From NCBI RefSeq assembly GCF_037975245.1, contig NC_092569.1, positions 32,819,668 through 32,883,667 on the forward strand: a stretch of DNA of 64,000 nucleotides, in the 5' to 3' direction. Under the pieces are notes generated by a model, which saw only the letters and a list, made by a program, of their open reading frames with translations, had not been told where the DNA came from and searched no databases. Below, one piece after another: positions 39,828 through 64,000 of the stretch. This DNA comes from Apostichopus japonicus (lineage: Eukaryota; Echinodermata; Holothuroidea; Aspidochirotida; Stichopodidae). The translations under genes were made by a program, and so were the position numbers. Each line of letters starts with the position of its first letter. The first letter of the stretch is position 1.

Positions 39828-40944
39828 CTGTAAAATACCAGAATAAAATGGTTTTATGTCTATAAATGAGGCTAATGTAATAACGATCAATTCTTGTTCA
39901 TTTAGTCTTGCGTTTACCAATATGGAGAGTCGTCATCCAATCACATACAATCAACAATACAACAAGTAGCTTTGCAAAAGGTTGCCTTCATGGTAAGTAG
40001 CTATCTTTGCCACAGTCTTTCAGACACTAACTGTTGTAAAGAAGTCATCATCGTTACCCTTCTTGATACCCGTACCAGATTGCCTGGTTTCTAATGAACT
40101 ATCATCGTATTTCACCACTATGTATGTTGCTGTAAAAAAGGACATTCAATTCAATTAAACATGATATATGAATAAAAAAGAAAAAAATGCACAACGTTTG
40201 CAAAAAAGTCAAATAAGTAATACTAAAGGATCAAACAAGTTTAGGAACTGTGAAATGGAAACCAATGTTTTTGAACATTTTAATTTTGGTTTCCTTCTCA
40301 TTTCTCTTGCTTCCTGATTCGAGGTCAATCATATTTACAAAGCATTCCTATCAACATAAAGCATTATTTCAAAGTATCATGGAAATAAAAATATGTCTTT
40401 TTTAACCGTTTCAGAATGTTTTTAACTTTATTCAGGTCACAATCCGTGTTGGCTAATTTTAAACAAAGCATGGAAAACAGTTATTAATAAGGTTAAGGTT
40501 AAGGTAGTAAAACTTGGTATAGCGCACATTACTGTAAAAAAAACACTCAATGGCGCTGAACAAACAAAACAATTATAATAAAAGAAAAAGGTAGAAAATG
40601 ATCTAGCTTTACTTTCTTTCCTGTCCCAAACATTTTATTAGTATTTCCTCAAAGTATATGAGTATGGTATTAAGATAACTTCTATCATCACGAAAATTGT
40701 AATTATTCTTACAGTCTTCAGGGTGAAATATGTCACCATGTGACAACCTACAATAGCTATAGAGCACTCCGGTTAGATTTCAGCAACCCTTGGTTCTATT
40801 GTATTTCTTTGAAAATATTTTCTGAGGATATCTTCTTATTTAAGGATACTTTTCTCAATTAAGACGGGTTCCCATCTTCTGCTTCTCCTATTTTTTGACA
40901 TATTGTTGGCAACCAAAATAAAAAATATGATATTCAAAAACTTA

Positions 40945-41471
40945 TAAAAGCTAATTAATGTCTCTTCTTTGATCACATTTGGTTTAATTAAATGGGAACA
41001 AATTACAAATCTCCTGCTTTCTCGGCTTGTTTTATAGCCTCTTGAACTTTCCCTACTTCCTCTTCTTTCGCCAGCTCTGCTGCCCTCTATTAGCCAAAAC
41101 TTAATATAAAATGTTTAATAATGACGTAATTTAAATAAAATGACGAGATAAACTTTTAAGTTTAGCAAACTTTGTTAACTTTGTAAAATTGACAATGATT
41201 GTATCAAGTCTTGCATTTCTCATTTTCTTCTGACGGATACTTTACAAAACAACTAGATAATTCTTGAGATTTATTGTAAAACTTATTTACTGAAGTTATT
41301 TTGTTCGAAATTTCGGTCAACTCTGCAATTTCTCAATGGTTGAATTTTTGTCGCATGAAATAATTGGTTAATATGATGTCAAATTTTACCCAAAAAATTG
41401 GGAAATATGTTTCTTTTACGTGTCGAAATTCGGCTATACACTATTCAAAGGGGAGGTCTAAAAGAATTCAT
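40945..41471. other. 527-bp segment present only in unit B
   Basis: Unit A runs straight from ...CAAAAACTTA to ATTTCAGAGTAAAG. Unit B has 527 extra bases at that point. No terminal inverted repeats or target duplication are visible, so it looks more like a deletion from A than an insertion into B. It contains the exon-like stretch at 41003-41086. Confidence 0.8.
41003..41086 (-). CDS. Possible terminal exon encoding a charged coiled-coil-like C-terminus
   Basis: On the minus strand, an AG acceptor (GGCTAATAG) is followed by 27 codons and TAA: RAAELAKEEEVGKVQEAIKQ then AEKAGDL. The composition (Ala, Glu, Lys with regular spacing) is typical of a helical protein tail, not of random AT-rich DNA, and the GC content is above its surroundings. 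I do not recognise the family. It lies on the same strand as the dynein-like exon 1.2 kb away but cannot be linked to it. The upstream pyrimidine tract is weak. Confidence 0.35.
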   Translation of the reverse strand, partial: RAAELAKEEEVGKVQEAIKQAEKAGDL

Positions 41472-43020
41472 ATTTCAGAGTAAAGTGTAAATTACAGACA
41501 AAACAGCACTATTATAGTTTCTGTTCCGCGCCCGAAAAAGGACAGCTCACATGGGAAATCATGTTTTCTTTTCTTCCAACTATATTCACTCCAGAAATAA
41601 GGAGGAATACTTCCAAAATTTGGTTCATGCTTCTTCTTTTTTTAACATTTCTACTGAATGCGCTCAAATCTTAATGTAGGGCATGACAAAAAATCGACTT
41701 TTATCGAAACGTTCCAATTCTTACTTCTACCACCGTATCCCAAAAGTTCAACCAGTTTACGTATTTGTTTCTGTAAAATGTACAAAGACAGAGATAGACG
41801 ATTTAGCACTGCCATGGATTGCACCTTTATAGTTTAAAAGAGTAAGAATTGTATTTATTTATTTTTATTTTATGTGTATAAAAGACATTGACGAAAAAAA
41901 TTCAATTCATTTATGATTGTACTATTTTAGACCTACTCACGGAATGTGTGTGAATTACATAATTACGATGGAGTTTGAGTGGACGCTTGTATTGATATAA
42001 TTTTGCATAACAAATACAGCCTGTACTATGATAGGCAATTCAAATTTAAGGGACACAAAATTGTTCTGACATCCGTACAAGGACGGGCTTAAGGTGTGGG
42101 GCCTACGGTAAGTAGTGTCAGAGATCTTAGAAGCAATATGATACTATCATTACCATTATTTGAACTACATTAAGGTGCTTTATAAAATGCTAACTATTGC
42201 AAGAAACTTTGGGGACAGGGCAAGTACTTCTCCCGTGGTCCCAATGGCTATGGCCTTGTTTATATAAACGATATCAAACATTTACAAATACATATTAACA
42301 CTGGTAGGTAGGTATACACATTTATCTGATTTCTCAGTGATCTTTTATTAAAGACGACAATCCAGTGCCGTAAGACTCACGCAACTTTGACTAGAAGTAT
42401 CGATTAATGACTCAAAGTTAACTTGTTAAGGTAAATATCTTTCTATGCTAAGGAGACTATATCTAAAGAGGGAAACCTGAGTAGCAGATCACACCGTGCT
42501 GTAAAATTAGCTAGCCTATCCAATATCATATATCATAGCTATTTATTCTTTTGTCAAATTTCTTTGCCATCCCAGTTTTCACACCGCAAATCCTGTGTGA
42601 ATGGGGGAGAGTGTACATTCCATCTATACCCCTGGCTACGCCACTGTCACCGAAATAATACTTTGGTGTAGGCATGCTGGTACTCATTTAATTATTCATG
42701 CTAGAACATCACGGGCAGTTGTCATCCGTTGGCCAATACTGTTTGGAACCAACCCTCAGGACTCTCCTGAGAACTGCTGGCCAGGGATGAATTAACTGCT
42801 TGAACCACCAATAGCTACGCCTTTCAATATATAAGAGGTTTATGTCAAAGCAAAGTATGATATGAATGTACCATATGTACCAAACGTATATAGAAGATAT
42901 GGATGTAAATCCTATAGTTCATTTAAAAGTCCTCGTCCAATCAAACAGCTGACATTGTTATTCAATGAGATGTGAGAATACTCGATCCCGCAAACAGGAT
43001 GTGACATAGGCACAATAAAA

Positions 43021-43204
43021 CAAGGAAGTATTGTTCATACAGTATACCGCTTTACAACTATTCGAAACGGTTTTATTAGATATTTGTACACAATTATATA
43101 TATATATATACACATATAGATATATGAGAATGTATACAAATATATATTTAACACCGTTTCGAATTGTTTTGCAGCGGTATACTGTATGAACAATACTTCC
43201 TTGT
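43021..43204. mobile_element. Palindromic mini-element (unit B)
   Basis: Copy of the 23590-23755 element. The outer 30 bases of both arms are perfectly complementary here (CAAGGAAGTATTGTTCATAC onward), and the loop carries a short (TA)n expansion. Confidence 0.75.
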
Positions 43205-43339
43205 TGGGAGCAGGTGGTGGGTTTGGTGCACAATTAGGGCTATTTTGAATACCACATCTTTTAGAGATGTGTCCAACATGATGAAAACAAAAATGGAAAA
43301 AGAAAACCCTATAGTGTGTTATTGGTGATAATGTGTAGA

Positions 43340-43995
43340 TGCACTATATATTAGTTCATACAATTGTATGGTGTAGAAGAGTCCATATAATGTGAATATT
43401 GTACACCGTAATGCATACATAGTGTATGGTATATGCTTGTTCATACGGTGTGTATAGAGTATACATAATTCATACAATGTGTATACTTTAGACTAGTTCA
43501 TACAGAGCGTAAAATGTAGACTATAGTTCACATTGTGTATAATTCGTGCAGTGTGTATATTGTATATACTATATCATACCTTGAATATAGTGAAGACTAT
43601 TACATACGGTGTGCATAGTGTGGACTAGGTTATACCTTCCATATAGTGTAGACTAGTCAATACAGTGTCTAAAGTGTAAACTATAGTTCACATCGGGTAT
43701 AGTTTATATAGTTTGTATAGTATAGATCAGATCATACCTTGAATATAGTGTAAACCAGTTCAAACAGTGTGCTTATTGTAGACTAGATCATACATTGTAT
43801 AGTGAAGAATAGTTAATGAAGTATTTAACTTATATACTACATCATACAGTGCGTAAAGTGTACACTATTTCAAACAGTTTGAAAATTGTAGATTATTCCT
43901 TGCATGATTGATAGTGTAGTATAACTCATACAGTACATTTCACTGTTTACACGATATAGTGTACCAGTTTATGCATGTTATAAAGTGCTGACTAG
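43340..43995. repeat. Degenerate tandem repeat of about 30 bp (unit B)
   Basis: Counterpart of 23886-24545, with the same unit order and only point differences, so the array was already degenerate before the large duplication. Confidence 0.75.
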
Positions 43996-44707
43996 TCCAA
44001 GTAGTTCAATAACACTTCCATTCATCCAGTCGACACCTCTTGATTTTTTTCCTGGCAAAAAAGCGTTGTAACGTAGCTAACGCAGCTAACTGAATATCGA
44101 AATGACATCTTAACCACAATCAGCAAAATCAGCATTCTGACTCTTTTTATCGACTAGGTAGCCTGAACGTTGTTTAACACAACACTACAAAACCCTTGAA
44201 CATGAACCATGCTAAATATAATATGCATTAAAAGCGACCATCGTAATAGATATTTGTTTCAAAAGCTAAAATATATTAACAGTTATTGAATTTGCAATAC
44301 CATTGCTGTCCTTGGAACTAGAGACACGATATTCATTAGCTATGCAATACGCGGTTTAAATGGTTTTATTGGAGCAAGGACAATTCAACATGATGCAACT
44401 GAAGCTTACTGTACTTTTGACTAAAATCTCAAGATATAGATAGCTGTAAATAATATTAAGTTGGATTGCGCATGTCGAATAGTCTTCTTTACATACAAGC
44501 CAAATAATACTCTATATGTGCAGTACGTTTTGTATAAGCTGTTCAACTAATCATGTTTCAAATAAAACGATGGCATTAATGGACATCCATACTACTACGG
44601 TCATTCCAATAAGGTGTTGGTAACCCCTAACTGAATACTCTGTGTCATTTGTCATCTTGCCCTTCATCGAATATATTTCAGCGTGGCGTTTCTTCAAACC
44701 CGAAATC

Positions 44708-57634
<12,927 letters not shown>

Positions 57635-57919
57635 ACAAAACACTGTATAAATAACAAGTTGCCCAAAAGAGCAGTTTTTACTAAGAAAAGTAAGAAAACA
57701 TCGATACATATCTCTGAGCATCGGACAGCTGGACGTGCCATAGACAAGAAAGAAGAAGAAAATGCAACAAAAGTTACGAATGGGACGATTCAACAAATAA
57801 TTCATTTTTAAGGGAATGAGAAGATAGCATTAATTGAAATTGATGTCAAATATTAATATTAACCAGATTATTGTTGCTTAAAAGTTCGTAAATTGATTAT
57901 TGTATGAGTCTCACAAAGG

Positions 57920-57925
57920 AATAAA
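57920..57925 (+). promoter_or_regulatory. Probable polyadenylation signal, gene B
   Basis: Canonical AATAAA about 286 bases after the stop codon, aligned with ATTAAA in unit A. Confidence 0.55.
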
Positions 57926-58205
57926 ATCAGAAATCAAAGTGAACATGTCCATTTTTCTTTTCGTGTTTTCAATTCCAACCCTCACCTAGCCCCCCCCCCC
58001 AAAAAAAAATAGTTTGTCAGAAATTAACAATTGCGTGAAAGTGGTTTCTAGGACCACACACCTACATATTATATCATACATCGATGGAAGTGTAAAGATT
58101 CAATGTAACATACACTTCAAAGGATATATATATATATATAGATATATTTTATGTTAATGCAATGGAGGTAAACGACAAAGGCAAATGAATATATATAAAT
58201 GAAAA

Positions 58206-58277
58206 TCGTAATGAGTTGGAAAATCAAGAACAGTAAAAAAACTTCCAGCCTCCACCGGGATCTTCCAACTCATGACG
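58206..58277. repeat. SINE-tail hairpin (unit B)
   Basis: Counterpart of 37897-37969. The arms TCGTAATGAGTTGGAA and TTCCAACTCATGACGA pair with one mismatch around a SINE-tail spacer. It is followed by (TA)n and then by the fuller SINE copy. Confidence 0.8.
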
Positions 58278-58321
58278 ATTTTCATTTATATATATATTTA
58301 TATGTATATATATATATATAA

Positions 58322-58441
58322 ATGAAAATCGTAATGAGTTGGAAAATCAAGAACAGTGAAAAAACTTTCAGCCTCCACCGGGATTCGAACCACGGGCCTC
58401 CCGCTCTGTACGCGGACACCCTAACCACTAGGCTATGGACG
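58322..58441 (-). mobile_element. tRNA-derived SINE, minus strand
   Basis: Read on the minus strand: GTCCATAGCCTAGTGGTTAG carries an RNA polymerase III A-box (58435-58425), and GGTTCGAATCC a B-box (58391-58381), 33 bases apart. A tail GGAGGCTGAAAGTTTTTTCA then continues to CATTACGATTTTCATT. The tRNA-like part cannot form an acceptor stem, so it is a SINE and not a tRNA gene. Unit A lacks this head region. Confidence 0.82.
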
Positions 58442-58604
58442 CTGATTGTATGTCCAGAGGTTCGAAACCGGTAAGGAAGATCGTAATTCCACTGTAGGCG
58501 TTTGTCACCTGTATCGAACAATACTAGTTCTGTTTTTGGTGACATATTTTGCCTTACTCTAGAGATCAAACATGATGCTAACCAACTCGAAAATCATCAT
58601 GAAA

Positions 58605-58636
58605 ATCATATATATATATATATATATACATATATA

Positions 58637-58667
<31 letters not shown>

Positions 58668-58706
58668 GCATATATATATATATATATATATATAAATATA
58701 TAAATA
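58605..58706. repeat. (TA)n microsatellite (unit B)
   Basis: Interrupted TA run corresponding to 37992-38055 in unit A, ending at the shared AAATACAGTGGTTTACGG. Confidence 0.95.
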
Positions 58707-59454
58707 CAGTGGTTTACGGGGCGTATGGCACTTAATGATGGTGAGACTGGGCATGCTTCCGGTAAGCCAACCGACGGTACTGGGGCCTTGAAACCATAGG
58801 CCCTTTTGGCCCATGCACTGGACAAAACTATGGCCTTTCTCGACAAGAGGATATTGGCGCTTTCGGCACCTTAAACCTGTAGCACATTCTACGCCTCGCA
58901 ACCACGACGAGCCGGTTTCCAGGCGGATAGGACCAGCTTCCTTTACTAAGCCTATTCTAGCCTATACTGATAGCATAACTAAGGTTGTTTACGCCTAGTC
59001 AGACTCTTTCCCCCTCTCCGCATTCTTATCATACAATTCGTCATTCTTCTAACAAACTGAAACAACACGGAAGAGCAAAGAAACGGAATTGCTCAATATA
59101 TTGTTCATCAATGTTATTAGTCACCAATTACTCTCAACAAGAATGGTTCTCCTTATTATCAAAGTGCTTCGAATCATGGATGTGTTATACCGTGGTTCGA
59201 CCACGCACTCTGTTAGTCTACATGTGTATACCGTCCTATATCTAACTATTGATCAAAGTCACTAGTTTGTGGAGGTAGTACACAAGAACTAACGCGATAT
59301 CGTCGCCTCATGCTATTGGATGTTTTGTACGAATTCATTGCAAATATATATATGCTATGCACAGACATTACATGAACAATTTGATGTCGCGTTGTTTCGA
59401 AGAAGTTCATCAAGTCTAAATTCCCCTTTGTTTATTTAGGTTACCCGGACAACT

Positions 59455-59640
59455 CTCCCCCCCCCCCGGACGAATTTCCCCCGGACGATTACCAATCGGA
59501 CGATTCCCCCTCGGACAATTCCCACCCGAACAATTCCCAATCCTGACAATTGCCCCCCCCCCCCGGACAATTCCCACCCGGACAATTGCCAAACTTGACA
59601 ATTGCCGCCGGACAATTTCCCCTGGACAATACCCCTCCTC
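59455..59640. repeat. C-rich minisatellite (unit B)
   Basis: Counterpart of 38811-39030 with about three or four fewer units, so the array has changed length since the duplication. Confidence 0.9.
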
Positions 59641-60067
59641 GGAAATGTCGACGATTGATTGACAGCCGATGTAGGAGGGTTTAAACTATTAGTCCAGTAA
59701 GAATGGGGGTTTACCAAGAACTAACTGCAAGAGGAGATTTCTTTTTTACGTATTGTTGTTGCTTCCCCACTGAAGCATTTAAAGATATTGTTCGAAGCCC
59801 CGCCCACTCATGAATAATAATGAGATTGGCACCACAAACAATAGGGACCATATACTCACTATGGGTAATCCACCACCTAAGTATGGGAATAATGAAACCT
59901 TGCGTCATTGACTTTTCAACGAAATTACATTTGGCCCGCCCCTCATGAATATTTATGAGATACTATAAGGTATCAAACTACGCATGTACCCCACCTCCTA
60001 GCAATGCCACGAAACAAGTAAGAACAAAATCGGCCTTTTGGTTACCGAGATACGGAGTCCGTCCATT

Positions 60068-60135
60068 TATGAATATTAATGAGATTGGCACCAAAAACAA
60101 TAGGGACAATTTACTCACTATGGATAACCTACCCA
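60068..60135. repeat. Repeat of the sequence at the right end of unit B
   Basis: TGAATATTAATGAGATTGGCACC...CAATAGGGACA...TTACTCACTATGG matches 59811-59878 (the last bases of unit B) and the end of unit A near 39200-39264. The copy here lies outside the duplication, about 257 bases downstream of the one in unit B. Confidence 0.75.
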
Positions 60136-60869
60136 CCAAGTATGATACCGATCGGATCTTGAATCATTCAGTTATCGTGATTACAAGCCGGCGTCACAGA
60201 AACACACTCACAGTCACATGCGTGACTGCATAGATTCCTATTGCCTCTGGCAAGGAATAAAAAAGCGTCAAAGAAAAGTGTACCCGGAAACAAATGCAGC
60301 TATAGTGCGCGCGAAGTGCGCAGAGAATGTTAAGGTTATCTAGCTAACATGCATGTGGAAGGAGTAAATAATTCTCACAGCATCAATGAAGCTAGGACGC
60401 GCGAAGCGCCAAATCTATTTGTCATAAATTTACTAAATTGACGCCCAAAATATTATCATTGTGTCCGTGTAGCTAAAAGTATACACAATGAACGCGAAAC
60501 AAAAAAGTGTTTTTAGTACTTTGTCTCCTAAAATAGTCCTTTTTGCTTTTCAATTCAGCGGTGTTCGTATGTTTTACTACATTGCAAAATGATAACATTG
60601 TCAGAGTGACAGGACGAAAGTGGTAATTCAGATATCTTTGTAAGTAGACCAAAGTAAACCAATATCTCACAACTTTATATTTAAAAATTAAGCGAAAGTC
60701 ACTCTCTACAGGGCAGACATGGTTTACACACAGAAAACGTTCGTATCTTTAACTTCGCGATTATTTTTTTCTCAGGTGACTTGGGGTTGTTGGTTATGCT
60801 GATATAAAATAACATAGTACGCACACACACTTTTATTGGTAACTAGCGTTATAAAATCGTCCCAATTGG

Positions 60870-61035
60870 TTGCTCTCGAATTGACAATTATCTGTGGGCC
60901 AATTGTCCGGGAAAAATAATCCTGGGGGGGGGGTTTCCAGGGGGAATTGTCCTTGAGGGTAATTTTCCGGTGGTAATTGTCCAGTGGGGAGTCGACGGGG
61001 TGGGAATTGTCCAGGAGGAGTTTTCCGGAAAAATT
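60870..61035. repeat. Inverted, diverged copy of the C-rich minisatellite
   Basis: On the plus strand it reads GGGAATTGTCC, GGTAATTGTCCAGTGGGG and similar, the reverse complement of the CCGGACAATTCCC units at 38811 and 59455. It lies 1 kb outside the large duplication, in opposite orientation. Confidence 0.8.
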
Positions 61036-63040
61036 GAAAAAATTCGGTCAAAATTGACCTTTAATCAGTCATATTTACCACGTTTTCGTTGCCACGTTGA
61101 GAAATTGTATCTTGCGATCCTTATACTCCACCATACAAAACTTCGTATGATTTTGAATACTCTAAAAGTCTAAATAAATGCCTAATAGATCTACCGTACA
61201 ACGTTCGCCAGCTTCAATTCGGTTTATTTATGTACTAATTTTGCTATTGGGTGGGTTGACCCTGTTCACTAGCTCAAATAAGTTTATATTAGGGGTGTAG
61301 CCAGGGGGTGGGGGGGGGGCAGTGGGAGGAACTGCTCCTCCCTTTCAATGTCGAAAAAATGTTAAAAACTGTTGTTTTTTTTGGCATGTTATGTTGTCAG
61401 TGCTCTTTTGATCTTGATACTCGTCAGCTCCGTTAACGATTATAATGATTATACGATTATAATCGTAGTAACATTCAGGCCTACTGATTCAGCTACTTAG
61501 TTTGGCATATGCAATTAGCTAAATTTAGCCTATAGCCTATTACCAGCCTACAGTTGGCTACTGCGTAATAAAATACATATAGCCTACCTAACCGCACTCG
61601 ATGGAGTGTCACGAACCGTATGCACAACGACGACGACAACGTGCGTTCTCATCCTTTATGATGCGTCATAAGTTGTTGCACGAACAGCATTTTATGAAGC
61701 TAAGCTAAAATCGTACGTGATACGCGCTTCCTATAAATAATTATTACACTGCTAAATATGAAAGTTAAAATTGTCCATCAGTTAAGTTCGTCAAATGAAT
61801 TAAGTCCAGACATTGGACAATAAACAAGAATCATCCTACTGGAAACATTGTAAAAGAGCACTATGTTGGTGTTTCTGATAATATGTAAAAGAACATGTAA
61901 GAGAATAGTTCAAACCGGAAACAAAATCGCTGATAATATGATATCATATGATAATGATGAAACTGGCAAAACATTACACCAAAACGCATCTAAGAACCTT
62001 CAATTGTTCAAAAATGTCTCAAAGGGGATGGGGCACCCCCTCCCCTCCGTATCCCGCGTTGACGAGTACCAGCGGGGGGGGGGGGTAAAAGGCAGAAGTC
62101 GGAATTTTCTGACTTCAAACCCTATCCAGTTGGAATTTCAGCCACTACACCCCCCCCCCACCTCACAATCGTCAGGCCTTAGCTACGTCCCTGGATACGA
62201 GATTAATAAAGTGCGCCGGGATATTCATAATGGTACGAGAATGTTACTTTGTTTACCGCTCACAATTAATTATTGTAAATAAAATATATAGCCAATATAA
62301 AGCTAAATCATCTTTCTTTCTTAATTGTCCTCTTTTCCTTGGCGACGGAACTTTTGTATTCGTTCAGTCTGTTGCATGATGCTTTCATCCAAACTGTTAT
62401 AAAAGGCTTTTCTCTTTTTGTTTTGTTTTTCAGTGGTCGGACTAAACGCATCAAGGCTCGATCAGGCAGGGTAAGTATACCTCCTTGATTCAGATAATCA
62501 CGAATGTCGTACCAGCTTGTGCGTTCATCAGCTATTTATCAAGTATGCAGGAATTTAAATGCTATATTGTTATTTCAATTAAGACTGGTGTATCCGATCT
62601 GTATTGGCTGTATTGGCCTACACGTGCAGGTCTGTCTTTGTACACTGCACATGGGCTTTCATTATACAGCCTTTACACGCAGACGTTAACTTAAGCACTA
62701 TATCTTCGATGGGACTGGGGTTGAGAGTGAAACAATTTGTTTGTCACACAGGCTCGTTTTTGGGTGACTTTTTCTTAAAATAGTAACTTCAATTGCACAC
62801 TTCGGAATAGATGATCTTCTCCACAGTTTTGGTACTGAGTTATCTTTATGTTAGTAGGCCTACCAATAATATTTACGGACAAATGATCCTTATCGCGGTT
62901 TCCAGTAGTGCAATGTTATATATCTTATCATTGACAGATAATATAACCGGAAAAACTCTCGTTTATTCCACATGAACAATTAGCTGCTGGGGAGTTGAGT
63001 CCGGTAGAAGTCAATGCGAACAATTCCAACTCGTAATATT
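61036..63040. other. Stretch without a firm gene; possible degraded hAT-type element
   Basis: 61290-62193 has ends resembling hAT termini: AGGGGTGTAGCCAGG on the left and, reversed, CAGGGACGTAGCTAAGG on the right. Flanking 8-mers do not match, so it is unproven. G- and C-runs lie at about 61308 and 62075. No domain-bearing ORF is seen. Confidence 0.4.
62434..62470 (+). other. Possible small internal exon
   Basis: A strong pyrimidine tract and CAG acceptor (TTTTGTTTTTCAG) and a GTAAGTAT donor bracket 37 bases that are richer in G and C than their surroundings. Two frames are open, so the reading cannot be fixed. It could be a short coding or 5' UTR exon of a gene continuing beyond the window. 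Confidence 0.3.
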
Positions 63041-63044
63041 ATAC

Positions 63045-63235
63045 GGATTTGGGAACTAAATTCAACATTTTCGGAACTAAATTAAGGAATTTCGGAACTA
63101 AATAGAGGATATTCGGAACAAAATTCAGGATTTTTGGAACTAAATTCAGGAAACTAAATACAGGACTAACGGAACTAAATTCAGGATTTTCGGAACTAAA
63201 CTCAGGAATTTTGGAACTAATTACGGGATTTTCTT
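63045..63235. repeat. About 20-bp minisatellite
   Basis: About nine imperfect units of TTCGGAACTAAATTCAGGAT. The minus-strand frame reads as repeated LVPK(I/F/M)LN, which explains the 119-codon ORF over it. Confidence 0.88.
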
Positions 63236-64000
63236 GCGTTCTCGGAGTGATTGGATTCATAAAGGAACATGCGTTTATCAATGAACTGCGTTTGGCAAAC
63301 CTCTGCCCCGGATAAGGAGGCTCTCTGCCTGTACGCCGTACCAAACACACACAATCAAACGGCGCCATTTTGAAATCCCTTGCCCTGGATACTTTCAAGG
63401 GATATCTTTATTTCCAATCTAAGTTGTGTCGGATTCTATTTTTCCATCGTGGTGATCGCCTGATGTCTTACTTTGCCGGTCCGTGGTAGGTATCTAGGGA
63501 CAGTAAGGTGACCGAGGGGAGGAAGGGAACAGATGAAGAAGAAAACCGTGAGTACACTTTTCTATACTAATGTTCCGGATTGTCTTACTAACACTGGAAG
63601 AAGTTGCACTCAAACAATTTCATTGACGTGTATTGAGTCCCATTGAAACCACTTATTCAACAGGTACCAAACAAAGCGTAATAAATTACAAATCCCAACG
63701 TAATTATAAATAATTATTTGTTATTCCAAACTAACTACGCATATTCAAGATAAGCCATTTATTAGTTATCTATTTATTATATTCTATCGATAAAAAAGTG
63801 TACTTAAAACTCGGACAATTTTTAAGTATCTAATTACAAATGGGAAATTAAACAAATGTAATCGATACAAAACTTGCTTAATTACTTAATTCCATTTTCA
63901 TTACATAACATACATAATCTCCATAACTTATCTCGCGGATACGTGGATCAACTTAAACCAGCGATTAAAAGAAATCTGACATTTCATTCTCCTTTTTAAG
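63236..64000. other. Right end of the window without a recognised gene
   Basis: Somewhat higher GC around 63240-63550, then AT-rich sequence. No exon can be supported. Confidence 0.4.

Noticed and set aside
58370..58441. A possible tRNA gene on the minus strand
   Set aside because: A- and B-boxes are present, but the 5' and 3' ends cannot pair as an acceptor stem, and the tail is shared with other copies, so it is a SINE.
61290..62193. A third hAT-type element
   Set aside because: The ends resemble hAT termini, but the flanking 8-mers (GTTTATAT and GATACGAG) do not match and the ends are poorly paired. Noted only as possible.

Overview
This window is AT-rich animal genomic DNA: small exons with GT..AG introns, long introns, (TA)n microsatellites, a tRNA-derived SINE and hAT-type DNA elements. 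Nothing in it is bacterial or viral. The gene content (a papain-family protease resembling counting factor associated protein D, the small GTPase ARFRP1, and secreted fibrinogen-related lectin-like proteins) points to an invertebrate deuterostome. An echinoderm, perhaps a sea cucumber, is my best guess. That is an inference; no sequence here proves the species.

Layout. 1-3104: the last three coding exons (+) of a papain-like cysteine protease, with a 127-bp tandem triplication over one splice donor and a 394-bp hAT-type element in the next intron. 3105-7300: no gene recognised; contains a 55-bp tandem repeat. 7312-12143: six exons (-) of ARFRP1, convergent with the protease, one exon sitting at the edge of a six-copy tandem array that copies its acceptor. 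12144-20451: no gene found; contains a (TA)n tract, a 762-bp hAT-type element with perfect 8-bp target duplication, and an 808-bp inverted-repeat element full of short satellite-like motifs.

20452-59879: a large direct tandem duplication, unit A (20452-39264) and unit B (39265-59879), joined through a 3-base microhomology. Each unit carries, in order: a lone dynein heavy-chain-like exon (-), a palindromic mini-element, a degenerate roughly 30-bp satellite, an eight-exon fibrinogen-related gene (+), AT microsatellites with SINE tails, and a C-rich minisatellite. The two genes encode predicted secreted proteins of 546 aa (A) and 550 aa (B): signal peptide, a fibrinogen-like domain lacking its C-terminal third, a TIL-type cysteine-rich domain, an EGF-like region, then a complete fibrinogen-like domain with a tyrosine/cysteine-rich insertion beside the expected ligand pocket. 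A relic signal-peptide exon just upstream of the TIL exon suggests that the gene arose by fusion of two neighbouring fibrinogen-related genes. Such proteins are usually secreted recognition lectins of innate immunity, so a role in pathogen or glycan recognition is a family-based inference.

59880-64000: no firm gene; contains an inverted copy of the C-rich minisatellite, a 20-bp minisatellite, a possible 37-bp exon and a possible degraded hAT-type element.
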